Assembly (NCBI GenBank): GCA_021775315.1
Contig: JAJFIC010000036.1
Location: 1-39,325, forward strand
DNA from: Paracoccaceae bacterium
GTDB taxonomy: Bacteria; Pseudomonadota; Alphaproteobacteria; Rhodobacterales; Rhodobacteraceae
Direction of reading: 5' to 3'
DNA: 39,325 nucleotides
The position numbers and the translations under genes were made by a program. Each line of letters opens with the position of its first letter. Position 1 is the stretch's first letter. This document shows positions 1 through 8,694 of the stretch, piece by piece. The notes beneath the pieces were generated by a model that worked only from the letters and a program-made list of their open reading frames with translations, was not told the origin of the DNA and made no database searches.

Positions 1-1029
1 GGCGCGCCGCTTGGCTTTGCCCAAAGTGATGTCACACTGAGCGGGCACGCCATTGAGGTGCGGCTATACGCCGAAGACCCGGCGCAGGATTTCCTGCCAT
101 CAACCGGGGAAATCGTGCGCTGGCAGCCTGCGGTGGGCGATAATATCCGCATTGATGATGGCATCGTCAGCGGTCAGATGATTTCACCGTTTTACGATCC
201 GATGCTGGCCAAAGTGATCGCTTATGGTCCTGATCGCGACACCGCGCGGCGCAGATTGGTGGCGGCGTTAAGTGACACGGTTTTGTTTGGCCCCGCCAGC
301 AACCGGGATTTTCTGCTGGATGTATTAAACCGGCAAAGCTTTTGCGACGGGCAGGCCACGACCGCCTTTATTGCGGAGGAATACGGCGAGGATATTGCCA
401 GCCATCTGGCCCTTGGTTTTGACGATATCGCGCTGACAGCGGCGGTGCTGTATGAGGCGTTGCAGGATCAAACGGTGACGTTGGCCGGGCATGTGCCGCG
501 TGAATTGCTGGGTTGGGGCAGCCCCGGCGGGCTGAGTGCGCGTCTGGTTCTGGGCGACGGGGCGACGCGGTATGCGATGACCCTGCAACAGTCTCGCGAT
601 GGTTCGCTTAGCGTCAGTCACGACGGCCAAAGCGTGGTTATCACCGGGCAAGGGAATGACAAGCGGATCAACGGCGTGCGTGCGGATATTCGCGCCAGCC
701 ATTATGACGGTGAGCGGGTTTTCATCTCGACCAGTCGGCGGGCTTATGCATTGCTGCATGTTCGCACCACTTCCGTCGTTGATACCGTTGGCGATGGGGG
801 GCGGATAACCGCGCCAATGCACGGCAATCTGATCGGGGTTTTCGTGGCTGTCGGGGATCATGTGGCGGCGGGAACGCGGCTTGCGGTGTTAGAGGCCATG
901 AAGATGCAGCATGAATTACTGGCACCCGAGGCTGGTACTGTCACGGCGGTTCTGGTTGCTGAGGGTGCGCAGGTTCCGGCGGGTAGTTTGCTGATTGAAA
1001 TTGACGTTGAAGGGGTTGAGACCGCCTAG
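1..1029 (+). CDS. Acyl-CoA carboxylase biotin-containing alpha subunit, C-terminal part (5' end outside window)
   Basis: This is the C-terminal part of a biotin-dependent acyl-CoA carboxylase alpha subunit of the methylcrotonyl-/propionyl-CoA carboxylase type. The frame is open from base 1, so the ATP-grasp part of the biotin carboxylase lies outside the window. The visible part begins in the biotin carboxylase C-terminal domain (GHAIEVRLYAEDP, around base 43-81). A linker/BT region follows, then a biotinyl domain at the end with the EAMKMQH motif. The biotinylated Lys is encoded by AAG at 901-903. The subunit carboxylates biotin with ATP and bicarbonate in the cytoplasm and needs a beta carboxyltransferase subunit, which is not in the window. 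Methylcrotonyl-CoA carboxylase (leucine degradation) is a reasonable guess, but the substrate cannot be fixed from this fragment. A terminator-like hairpin lies 33 bases after the stop. Confidence 0.9.
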   Translation, partial: GAPLGFAQSDVTLSGHAIEVRLYAEDPAQDFLPSTGEIVRWQPAVGDNIRIDDGIVSGQMISPFYDPMLAKVIAYGPDRDTARRRLVAALSDTVLFGPASNRDFLLDVLNRQSFCDGQATTAFIAEEYGEDIASHLALGFDDIALTAAVLYEALQDQTVTLAGHVPRELLGWGSPGGLSARLVLGDGATRYAMTLQQSRDGSLSVSHDGQSVVITGQGNDKRINGVRADIRASHYDGERVFISTSRRAYALLHVRTTSVVDTVGDGGRITAPMHGNLIGVFVAVGDHVAAGTRLAVLEAMKMQHELLAPEAGTVTAVLVAEGAQVPAGSLLIEIDVEGVETA

Positions 1030-1062
1030 AGCGAGGTTCTGCGTGTTTGCGGGTTATTTGCG

Positions 1063-1082
1063 CTCCGCGCGGGAGTATTTTT
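1063..1082 (+). terminator. Probable intrinsic terminator after the carboxylase gene
   Basis: CTCC (1063-1066) pairs with GGAG (1072-1075) around a GC-rich loop. It is followed by TATTTTT at 1076-1082, the layout of a short Rho-independent terminator. It lies between the carboxylase stop and the 3' end of the convergent acyl-CoA ligase. The T-run is on the plus strand, so it would serve the carboxylase transcript. The stem is only four pairs plus a possible G-T. Confidence 0.6.
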
Positions 1083-1131
1083 GGAACGCTGATATACAAG
1101 CGCAACTTGGCCGAAAAGTGGGGGCTGTTTT

Positions 1132-2676
1132 TCAGGCCGTCCCGCGCCAATATTCGTCTTTCAGGTGGCGTTTTATCAGCTTGCCGGTTTCGGTACGCGG
1201 CATCTCTGTGCGAAATTCGATTGATTCTGGGGTTTTGATTGCTGACAGGTGTTGGCGGCAAAACTTGATCAGCGTCTGTTCCAAATCCGGGCTGGCGGTC
1301 TGGTTTGGCGCAAGTTGCACAACCGCCTTGACCTCTTCGCCGAGTTCCGGGTTTGGCACACCGAACACCGCGACATCTGCGACGCCGGGATGTGTGACGA
1401 GCAGGTCTTCGGCCTCTTGCGGATAGACATTCACGCCACCGGTGATGATGGTGTATTCGCGCCGGTCGGTCAGATAAAGATAGCCGTCTTCGTCCATCCA
1501 GCCAATATCGCCCAGCGTTGACCAACCTTCGGGCGTGAAGGCCTTTTCGGTTTTCGCCGCGTCACCGTGATAGTGAAAGACTTGTCCTGCATCAAAGAAC
1601 ACATTGCCTGTCTGCCCACGTGGTTGTTCCACCCCGGCGGCATCCAAAATGCGAACCGCACCGAACAAGGCCTTACCGACCGAGCCGGGATGGGTCAGCC
1701 ATTCGGGGCTGGTCAGGGCGGTGACGCCGTTACCTTCGGTTCCGCCGTAATATTCAACCACGATCGGCCCCCACCAATCAATCATCTGGCGTTTGATTTG
1801 TTCCGGGCAGGGGGCGGCGATGTGGATGGCCCCTTGCATGCTGCTGGTGTCGTATGTGTCGCGCAATTCCTTAGGCAGTTTCAGCATCCGGATGAACATC
1901 GTTGGCACCACTTGTGTGTGGGTGACGCGCTGGGTTTGCACGATAGACAGGAAATCTTCGGCATCGAAACGCTCCATCACAATCGTGCTGGCACCCAGAC
2001 CGGCGGCGACCATCGCGGCGGCCAGAGGGGCGGAATGGTAAAGCGGGGCGGGTGACAGGTAGGTTGAAGCAGCACTCATCCCCGCCAGATCTTCGCAGAC
2101 CGGCAGGACGACCGGGCTGAGGTGCTCAATGCCAGCGTCGGGGGTTTTCCTGAGGATGCCTTTGGGTTTGCCGGTTGTGCCGGATGAATACAACATCGCC
2201 GCCCCGGCCCGTTCGCCGTCCACGGGTGTTGTGGGCATGGTTTCGGTCAACGTGTCCCAGGATTGATATCCCTGAAGGGGGGTATCGAGCATGAAATAGT
2301 CAATGCCGTTGCCAACGGTTTGGCGAATTTCCTGCGCGATTTCGCGGTATTTTGGTGAGGTTACAAACAGTTTGGCACCACAATCGGCCAGAATGAATGC
2401 GGCCTCGGCACTGGTCAGGTAGCGGCTGATCGGGGTGAAAATCACGCCAGAGCGTTGTGCGGCCCAGACCAGCACCAAAAGCGACAGCCGGTTTTCAAGG
2501 AAAAACGCGATGTGATCGCCCGGCCCGATGCCCATGTGACGCAACGCGTGGGCCGCTTGGTTTGAGGCCGCCTCAAGCCCAGCAAAAGTCAGTGCATCAC
2601 TGGAACCTGCCATCTGATAGGCGATTTTGTCAGGCGTTATGGTGGCATGATAGGCTGGATGCTTGATCGGTTTCAC
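1132..2676 (-). CDS. AMP-dependent acyl-CoA synthetase/ligase
   Basis: Member of the ANL (acyl-AMP ligase) superfamily. It activates a carboxylic acid with ATP to an acyl-adenylate and transfers it to CoA. With the chosen start it has 514 residues, normal for the family. The nucleotide-binding loop YSSGTTGKPKG is at about residues 163-173. A YYGGTEG motif and a GDIGWMDEDGYLYLTDR stretch follow. The C-terminal catalytic Lys is in RTETGKLIKR (about residue 499). The start is set at GTG (2676), because AAAGGAG lies five bases upstream of it; an in-frame ATG at 2694 has no ribosome site and would place that AAAGGAG inside the gene. It is transcribed divergently from the SDR genes. The acid substrate is unknown; a medium-chain, branched or aromatic acid is possible. 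Confidence 0.88.
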   Translation of the reverse strand: MKPIKHPAYHATITPDKIAYQMAGSSDALTFAGLEAASNQAAHALRHMGIGPGDHIAFFLENRLSLLVLVWAAQRSGVIFTPISRYLTSAEAAFILADCGAKLFVTSPKYREIAQEIRQTVGNGIDYFMLDTPLQGYQSWDTLTETMPTTPVDGERAGAAMLYSSGTTGKPKGILRKTPDAGIEHLSPVVLPVCEDLAGMSAASTYLSPAPLYHSAPLAAAMVAAGLGASTIVMERFDAEDFLSIVQTQRVTHTQVVPTMFIRMLKLPKELRDTYDTSSMQGAIHIAAPCPEQIKRQMIDWWGPIVVEYYGGTEGNGVTALTSPEWLTHPGSVGKALFGAVRILDAAGVEQPRGQTGNVFFDAGQVFHYHGDAAKTEKAFTPEGWSTLGDIGWMDEDGYLYLTDRREYTIITGGVNVYPQEAEDLLVTHPGVADVAVFGVPNPELGEEVKAVVQLAPNQTASPDLEQTLIKFCRQHLSAIKTPESIEFRTEMPRTETGKLIKRHLKDEYWRGTA

Positions 2677-2849
2677 AGGGGCTCCTTTGTTCATGGCAGC
2701 GGGTGACGCGCACCACGCTGGCCCCGCAGGATGCGTGATTTTTTGGTGTGGTTAAAGGGTTTCCTGCCATCTGTGCGGGCTTGTGGAAAAAACAGGCTAT
2801 CGCCGCGGTTCAACCACGGGCACTATCGCGTGAGATTTTGGGGGAAAAC

Positions 2850-3590
2850 ATGGCAGCTTTGGGACAACCGACAGCCTTGGTCACGGGCGCAACCAGTGGC
2901 ATTGGTCGCGCGATTGCGCTGGCACTGCGCGATCAGGGCTACCGCGTCACCGCGACCGGGCGCAACGCGCGCGCGCTTGAAAGCCTTGCGGCTGAACCTG
3001 ACATTGACCCGATTGGCCTTGATCTGACTGATCGTGCGGCGATGACCGCTGCGTTCAAAAATGCGCATTTTGATGTGTTGGTTAACAATGCCGGGATGAT
3101 CCCGAAACCACAGCCGTTCGATCAAATGCAGCTTGGCGAAATTGATGCGACGCTTGCGGTCAATCTTGGTGCGGTGCTGTCCCTGACGCGATTGGTGCTG
3201 CCGGCAATGATTGCGGCCAAATCCGGTCATGTGTTTTTCACCAGCTCAATCGCGGCGCACACGCCTTACCCCAATCTGGCGGTTTATGGCGCAACCAAAG
3301 CCGCGATTTCCAGCTTTGCCGGGGCGTTGCGCGGGGATGTGTCAGGCACGGGTCTGCGCATTACCGAGATCGTCGCGGGCCGGGTGGAAACCGCGCTTTA
3401 TAACGATGTGCTGAGCGCTGAAGCGCGCGCCGCGCTTTATGCGGATTATGACGCGGTTCAGCCCGCAGATGTGGCGCAAATCCTGGTGGCGGTGTTGGCG
3501 ATGCCTGCCCATGTTGATGTCACCCGGTTTGATAGTCTGCCGACCGCACAGTTTATCGGTGGCGGCGGTGCTGCAACAAAGGAATGTTGA
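2850..3590 (+). CDS. Short-chain dehydrogenase/reductase (SDR), first of a pair
   Basis: Classical SDR of 246 residues that should oxidise or reduce an alcohol/ketone with NAD(P)(H) in the cytoplasm. It shows the cofactor motif TGATSGIG (residues 12-19), NNAG (79-82), the catalytic Ser in FTSSIA (about 132) and YGATK (Tyr146, Lys150). The ATG at 2850 is preferred over an upstream in-frame start at 2748, because GGGGA lies just before it and the protein then begins right at the Rossmann fold. The stop is immediately followed by the ATG of the next SDR, so the two are almost certainly co-transcribed. The substrate is not known. The late sequence resembles the YdfG-like 3-hydroxy acid dehydrogenase group, but this is only an impression. 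Confidence 0.88.
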   Translation: MAALGQPTALVTGATSGIGRAIALALRDQGYRVTATGRNARALESLAAEPDIDPIGLDLTDRAAMTAAFKNAHFDVLVNNAGMIPKPQPFDQMQLGEIDATLAVNLGAVLSLTRLVLPAMIAAKSGHVFFTSSIAAHTPYPNLAVYGATKAAISSFAGALRGDVSGTGLRITEIVAGRVETALYNDVLSAEARAALYADYDAVQPADVAQILVAVLAMPAHVDVTRFDSLPTAQFIGGGGAATKEC

Positions 3591-4340
3591 ATGAAAGATT
3601 TGTCTGTGGTCATTGTCGGGGGTGGCAACGGTCTGGGCCTTGTGTTGGCCGAGATGGTGGTCACGGCGGGGGCGCGGGCTGTTGGGGTCATTGATCTCGA
3701 TGAAAAAGCGGCGCAAGCGGCGTTGATCCCGGCCAGACAGGCGGGGTTAAAGACCGCTTTTGCGGGTTGTGATATTCGCACGCAGGCGTCGGCCCATGCG
3801 GCCCTGAATGCGGTGGTGGCGGACATTGGTGGTCTGGATACGCTGGTGAATTCAGCGGCGATTTACTCGCGCAAAGCTTTGCTTGATATTACTGACGCGG
3901 ATTGGGATGCCTCAAACGCGGTCAATATCAAGGGCAGTTTTCACATGATGGTCGCGGCGGTAAATCTGATGCGCACGCAGATAACAGACGCGCCGATCAA
4001 GGGCCGGATCGTCAACATCACCTCGGTCGATGCGTTCAAGGCGCATCCGCAAAACGCCCACTACGCCGCCACCAAAGCAGCACTTGTCAGCCTAACGAAA
4101 TCCTTTGCCCAAGAGGTTGCGCCTGACGGTATTCTGGTCAACTCGGTTGCCCCCGCTGGCATGGCCACCGAAAAGGCCCGCGCCGCTGGTTTCCTGGGGG
4201 AACTGGCCGCTGCCAGCCCGTTGGGGCGGGGTGGCACACCGCAGGAAATGGCCGAATGGGTTTTGATGGCTGGCGGGCCGAAAAACACCTATATGACCGG
4301 TGAAAACATAATCGTTTCGGGTGGCTATATCTATGCTTGA
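3591..4340 (+). CDS. Short-chain dehydrogenase/reductase (SDR), second of a pair
   Basis: Classical SDR of 249 residues. The cofactor loop is VGGGNGLG (about 9-16), a less common variant of TGxxxGIG. An Asp at the end of beta-2 (VIDLDE, Asp35) points to NAD(H) rather than NADP(H). The usual NNAG appears as NSAA (87-90). The catalytic residues are intact: Ser145 in NITSVDA, Tyr158 and Lys162 in YAATK. The ATG directly follows the TGA of the preceding SDR, and AAGGAA at the end of that gene acts as its ribosome site. Two different SDRs in one operon suggest consecutive or alternative oxidation steps on a hydroxy compound, possibly a sugar acid given the uronate-dehydrogenase-like gene downstream. 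No specific substrate can be read. Confidence 0.87.
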   Translation: MKDLSVVIVGGGNGLGLVLAEMVVTAGARAVGVIDLDEKAAQAALIPARQAGLKTAFAGCDIRTQASAHAALNAVVADIGGLDTLVNSAAIYSRKALLDITDADWDASNAVNIKGSFHMMVAAVNLMRTQITDAPIKGRIVNITSVDAFKAHPQNAHYAATKAALVSLTKSFAQEVAPDGILVNSVAPAGMATEKARAAGFLGELAAASPLGRGGTPQEMAEWVLMAGGPKNTYMTGENIIVSGGYIYA

Positions 4341-4398
4341 GGGTGCCTTTCGGCCCCGATAGGCTGCGCCGCAAACCACCACCGGGATTGGAGCATTG

Positions 4399-5211
4399 AT
4401 GAAACAGTTTAACCGCATTTTGATCACCGGGGCGGCTGGCCGACTTGGCACTGAGTTGCGCAAAGGCTTGTCGCATCTGGCGGAGCATGTGCGCATCACG
4501 GATCGGGTCGAGATGGTTGATGTGCAACCGCATGAGGAAGCGGTGATTTGCGAGCTGGGCGATTATGACGGCGTCATGGCGATGACCAAAGACGTCGATG
4601 CAATCGTGCATTTTGGCGGTGCGCCCACAGAAGTTGGGTTTGAGGAAACGCTCGACAGCAATATTCGCGGCTCGTACCACATTTATGAAGGCGCGCGAAA
4701 ACACGGGGCCAAACGGGTGATCTATGCCAGCTCGGTGCACGGCATCGGCTATCACACGCTTGAGGCGAAAATCGACGCTGACACCCCACCCCGACCGGAT
4801 AGTCTTTATGGTGTATCCAAGAATTTCGTTGAAAGCCTGTCGCGGCTTTATTTCGACAAGTTCGGCATTGAAAGCCTGTGCTTGCGGATATTCTCGTCTT
4901 TTGAGGAACCGGCTGACCGGCGCATGTTATGGAGCTGGCTGTCTTATGCCGATTGCGTCCAATATGTCGAACGTGGTCTGACCGCGCCGCGTTTGGGCCA
5001 CACAATTGGGTTTGGCACCTCAGACAACCGGGTCAAACCTTTGGATGACCGCAAAGCCGGGCATATCGGGTTTCAGCCACAAGACAGTGCTGAGGTTTAT
5101 CGCGCCAAGGTCGAAGGCAAGACGGATATACCTGATCCTGCGACTGATGCGGTTAAATATCTGGGCGGCTGGTTTTGCGATTTGCCGCACCCGGATGAAA
5201 TGGAAAAATAA
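4399..5211 (+). CDS. NAD-dependent epimerase/dehydratase family protein, uronate dehydrogenase-like (copy 1)
   Basis: Extended-type SDR of 270 residues. It has TGAAGRLG (10-17) for NAD binding, the active-site stretch YASSVHGIGYH (110-119) and YGVSK (Tyr137, Lys141). This arrangement resembles uronate dehydrogenase, which oxidises hexuronic acids to aldarolactones, but related sugar dehydrogenases share it. ATG 4399 is chosen over TTG 4396, with GGAG at 4390-4393 giving five bases of spacing. It follows the SDR pair by 58 bases and is probably in the same operon. A second, clearly related gene lies at 30395-31246 in another operon. The assignment to uronate rather than another sugar substrate is uncertain. 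Confidence 0.82.
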   Translation: MKQFNRILITGAAGRLGTELRKGLSHLAEHVRITDRVEMVDVQPHEEAVICELGDYDGVMAMTKDVDAIVHFGGAPTEVGFEETLDSNIRGSYHIYEGARKHGAKRVIYASSVHGIGYHTLEAKIDADTPPRPDSLYGVSKNFVESLSRLYFDKFGIESLCLRIFSSFEEPADRRMLWSWLSYADCVQYVERGLTAPRLGHTIGFGTSDNRVKPLDDRKAGHIGFQPQDSAEVYRAKVEGKTDIPDPATDAVKYLGGWFCDLPHPDEMEK

Positions 5212-5245
5212 CGGTCGCCTGGCCTTTGGCAAACGGCCCGCAATG

Positions 5246-6151
5246 TCAGGAATTGCGCGACAGCATCCAATCCAGAAACTGCTGCTGATGCAGGCTTAGC
5301 GGGCGGTCATTCGGCGCGACAAGATAGATGCCTTGCCCGGTTTCCAGCCACTTGTCCGACACTTGGCATAACCGACCTTGGGCAATCAGGTGTTTGGTCA
5401 GGTGTTCCCAGCCAAGGGCCACGCCCTGTCCCAAAAGCGCACTCCAAATCGCTGAATGATAATCGGAAAATGCCAAATCTTCGCGCATGTTGGCGTGGCC
5501 GATACCGTTGGTGCGAAACCAGTCGGCCCAGTTTACCCGCTGACGTTCGGGTTCCAGCGTGTGCAAAAGGTCCATCTGCGGCAGCGCTGAAATGTCTGAG
5601 ATTTCAGGGTGTTGCGCCACATAATCCGGCGAGGCAACGGCGCAAACCCGTTCGGGGGCCAACAGCCAGGCGTCCAGACCCGCCCAATTGCCATTGCCCA
5701 GCCGCGACGACAGATCATAGTCGCCTTTGCGCAAATCAACCTTGTCGCTGCGGTTTTCATCAATGGCCAGCGCAATTTCGGGGTGCTGGGCCTTGAATTC
5801 GGGTAGATGCGGCAACAGCCACAGTGACACAAAAGACGACGAAAAGCTGACCCTGACCTTGGGGCTTTGCGACGGCGCCGCAATGACCGAGGCGGCATCG
5901 TTCAGCCGCGCCAGCACGGCAGTACATTCAGCGGCAAAAACTTGCCCCTCGGGTGTCAACGCGAGGGTGCGGTGGGCGCGATCAAACAGCTTGACGCCCA
6001 GTCCGTTTTCTACGGCGCGCACTGATTTGCTGATGGCGGGTTGGGATACGCCCAGTTCCAGCGCTGCGGCGGTAAAGGTCAGATGTCGCGCCACGGCCTC
6101 GACCACATAAAGGTGGTTGAGGGAGGGCAGTTTTCGGCGAAGCGGATGCAT
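5246..6151 (-). CDS. LysR family transcriptional regulator, GcvA-like
   Basis: LysR-type regulator of 301 residues. The N-terminal winged helix-turn-helix spans about residues 23-60 (TFTAAALELGVSQPAISKSV), and a periplasmic-binding-protein-like effector domain follows. The beginning KLPSLNHLYVVEAVARHLTF is typical of the GcvA/AmpR-like branch. The gene is divergent from the dimethylglycine-dehydrogenase-like gene at 6244, with 92 bases between starts, so it is the likely regulator of that gene and the MttB homologue behind it. An inverted repeat overlaps its start codon and suggests autoregulation. No good ribosome site is visible before the ATG. The effector is unknown; a methylated amino compound would fit the neighbours. 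Confidence 0.88.
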   Translation of the reverse strand: MHPLRRKLPSLNHLYVVEAVARHLTFTAAALELGVSQPAISKSVRAVENGLGVKLFDRAHRTLALTPEGQVFAAECTAVLARLNDAASVIAAPSQSPKVRVSFSSSFVSLWLLPHLPEFKAQHPEIALAIDENRSDKVDLRKGDYDLSSRLGNGNWAGLDAWLLAPERVCAVASPDYVAQHPEISDISALPQMDLLHTLEPERQRVNWADWFRTNGIGHANMREDLAFSDYHSAIWSALLGQGVALGWEHLTKHLIAQGRLCQVSDKWLETGQGIYLVAPNDRPLSLHQQQFLDWMLSRNS

Positions 6152-6165
6152 AACCTGAAGTTATG
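6149..6165. promoter_or_regulatory. Inverted repeat at the lysR start, candidate LysR operator
   Basis: CATAAC and GTTATG form a perfect six-base inverted repeat with five bases between them. Within it TAACCTGAAGTTA fits the T-N11-A form of LysR binding sites. The repeat overlaps the lysR ATG and lies about 80 bases upstream of the divergent flavoprotein gene. Binding here could repress lysR and activate the flavoprotein/MttB transcript. The role is inferred from form and position only. Confidence 0.5.
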
Positions 6166-6243
6166 ACAGGCATGACCCTTTTGCAAGTTCACAACGCAAG
6201 CGCAAAGGCCTAGCGTTTAGCAAAGTCCCAAAGGAGAAATGTG

Positions 6244-8685
6244 ATGAAATCACACGCGCGCGTTGTTGTTGTTGGCGGTGGCTGTGTCGGTGCCGGAATT
6301 CTTTATGGCCTGACCAAACATGGATGTTCTGACGTGGTGATGCTGGAACGCAGCCAGCTAACGTCAGGTTCAACGTGGCACGCGGCGGGGTTGCTGGTGA
6401 CGTTTGTGCGCTCAACCAATGTCAGCCGGATGACGCAGGAAACTATCAACATCTACGGCGAGGTGGAAAAAGAGATCGGCAGCTCGATCGGTCTGAACAA
6501 GGTCGGGCAGTTGCGCGTCGCCAATTCAGTTGCGCGGATGGATGAGTTTCGCAGCTATATCGGCGTGGCAGAAGCCGCCGGGATCGAGGCGGAATTGCTG
6601 ACCCCCGAGCAGGTACAGGAACGCCACCCATTTCTGAACCCTAACGAGAATATTCAGGGCGGCATTTTCCACGCGCAAGACGGTTATGTGAACCCATCCG
6701 ATGTGACGATGGCGATGACCAAACTGGCCCGCGACAAAGGGGCCGTAATCGAACAGGGAACCGAGGCCGAGGCTTATGACGCCCTGCCCGGCGGTGGTTG
6801 GAAAGTGACCACCAATAAGGGTGACATCACTTGCGACCATCTGGTTTTCGCAACCGGCAATTACGCCCGTGAAAACGCAAAACGGGTTGGGCTTGATTTG
6901 CCGTGCATTCCGATTGTGCATCAATACTGGACCACAGAAACCGTTCCGGAACTGCTGGAACGGCGCAAACAGGGCTTGCCGCAATTCCCGATCCTCAGGG
7001 ATGAAGATTACGGTGCGTACCTGCGTGAAGATGTCGGCGGGCTGCAATTTGGCCCGTATGAGGTGGAAAAAGACCTGAAACTTTGGGCCGTTGACGGCGT
7101 GCCAAAGGACTTCGGCATGGATCTGCTGCCCGAGGATTTCGAGGCCTGTGAAACCCAGTGGGAAAAGGCGCTGGAACGGATACCGACGCTTGGCACCGTT
7201 GGGATCAAATCCAACACACGCGGCCCGTTCCAGATGACCCCGGACGAGATGCCATTATGTGGCCCGGCGCCGGGCCTTCAGAACCTGTGGCTGGCCGAGG
7301 GCGTGCCGGGTGGCATTCTGTGGGGCGGCACCATGGGCGAACGGCTTGCGCGCTGGATTCTGACGGGTGATCCCGGCATGGATATGTCGGAAATTGATGC
7401 GCGGCGTTTTGGCAATTACGTCTCAAAACGCTGGACGGCCGACAAGGTGCACCAGACTTGGGGCACGCATATGGAACCGCATATCCCCGGCGAAGATCGC
7501 CCGGCGGCACGGCCCGCCAAGACGGCTGGGTCTTATGACATTCTGACCGCCAAGGGCGCTGTCTGGTCTGTGATGGACGGCTGGGAAGTGCCGCGTTGGT
7601 TTGCACCCAACCCAGAATTGGCCATCCCAGAAAATAGTTTTCGGCGCACCGAGCACATGAAATATGTGCGCAACGAAGTTCGCGCGGTGCGCGAGGCTGC
7701 GGGCCTGATCGACTTGGCACCGATGACGAAATTCAGCGTCAAAGGGCCGGGCGCGGCGCGCTGGCTGGATGGGTTATTCGCCAACGCGCTGCCCAGAATT
7801 GGCCGGGTGGGTCTGACCGTGGCATGCAATGCAAAGGGCGGTATTAAGGGCGAATATACCGTCACGCGCTATGGCGAGAACGATTTTTATCTGGTTTCGA
7901 CCCCCACTGGCGAGGTGCTGAACTGGGATGAATTGTCCCGTGCTTTGCCTGATGATGGCAGTGTGATCCTGCAAAACCTGTCAGAAAGCCTTGGGGTTCT
8001 GGCACTGGCCGGGCCGAAATCGCGCGACATCCTGCAACCCCTGACCGACAACGATCTGTCAAACGAGGCCTTCCCGTGGCTGACCGCGCAGATGGGCGAG
8101 GTTGGTTATGCGCGTGACGTGCATCTGTTGAGGGTGGGCTATACGGGTGAGTTGGGTTGGGAGTTGCATTTCCCGATGGCTTATAGCCGTCATTTGGTTG
8201 ATCTGTTGATCAAAGCCGGTGAACCACACGGCATGAAGCTGTTTGGCCTTGAGGCGCTTGAATCGCTGCGGCTGGAAAAATCTTACCGCGCGTTTCGCCG
8301 TGAATTGGCGCCGGACATCTCGCCGCTTGAGGCGGGGCTGGACCGTTTTGTTAAACTTGAAAAAGGCGATTTTGTTGGCCGCGAGGCGCTGTTGGCGCAA
8401 ACCGCGTCTGGTTTGACCCGCCGTCTTGTCACAATGAAACTGCCTGAAGGCCCGACATCGGTGATCGCCGATGAAGGCGTTTATCAAAACGGCAAACTGG
8501 TTGGGCGTGTGACCTCGGGCGGCTATTCCTATCATTTCAGCCACGATATCGCGATGGCGCTGGTTGATCCGGCCCTAAGCGCGCTCGGCACCAAGTTTGA
8601 GGTTCTTATCCATAATGAAATGCGCCAAGGCGAAGTGGTGGGCGACAGTATGTATGACCCAACCAGCGCCCGCGCCCGAATGTAG
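6244..8685 (+). CDS. FAD-dependent oxidoreductase with C-terminal GcvT domain, dimethylglycine/sarcosine dehydrogenase-like
   Basis: Two-part flavoenzyme of 813 residues, the length of dimethylglycine and sarcosine dehydrogenases. The N-terminal DAO-type FAD domain begins with VVVVGGGCVGAG (7-18) and contains STWHAAGL. In dimethylglycine dehydrogenase the His of this motif carries FAD covalently; here it is His46. A middle FAO-type linker and then a GcvT aminomethyltransferase fold fill about residues 430-810, ending with the conserved GGYSYHFSHDIAMALV stretch. In the family the FAD part oxidises an N-methyl group and the GcvT part captures the one-carbon unit on tetrahydrofolate. ATG 6244 is preferred to GTG 6241, because AAGGAG (6231-6236) is seven bases from it. 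The MttB gene starts nine bases after the stop. The exact N-methylated substrate is not known. Confidence 0.88.
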   Translation: MKSHARVVVVGGGCVGAGILYGLTKHGCSDVVMLERSQLTSGSTWHAAGLLVTFVRSTNVSRMTQETINIYGEVEKEIGSSIGLNKVGQLRVANSVARMDEFRSYIGVAEAAGIEAELLTPEQVQERHPFLNPNENIQGGIFHAQDGYVNPSDVTMAMTKLARDKGAVIEQGTEAEAYDALPGGGWKVTTNKGDITCDHLVFATGNYARENAKRVGLDLPCIPIVHQYWTTETVPELLERRKQGLPQFPILRDEDYGAYLREDVGGLQFGPYEVEKDLKLWAVDGVPKDFGMDLLPEDFEACETQWEKALERIPTLGTVGIKSNTRGPFQMTPDEMPLCGPAPGLQNLWLAEGVPGGILWGGTMGERLARWILTGDPGMDMSEIDARRFGNYVSKRWTADKVHQTWGTHMEPHIPGEDRPAARPAKTAGSYDILTAKGAVWSVMDGWEVPRWFAPNPELAIPENSFRRTEHMKYVRNEVRAVREAAGLIDLAPMTKFSVKGPGAARWLDGLFANALPRIGRVGLTVACNAKGGIKGEYTVTRYGENDFYLVSTPTGEVLNWDELSRALPDDGSVILQNLSESLGVLALAGPKSRDILQPLTDNDLSNEAFPWLTAQMGEVGYARDVHLLRVGYTGELGWELHFPMAYSRHLVDLLIKAGEPHGMKLFGLEALESLRLEKSYRAFRRELAPDISPLEAGLDRFVKLEKGDFVGREALLAQTASGLTRRLVTMKLPEGPTSVIADEGVYQNGKLVGRVTSGGYSYHFSHDIAMALVDPALSALGTKFEVLIHNEMRQGEVVGDSMYDPTSARARM

Positions 8686-8694
8686 GGCATCACA

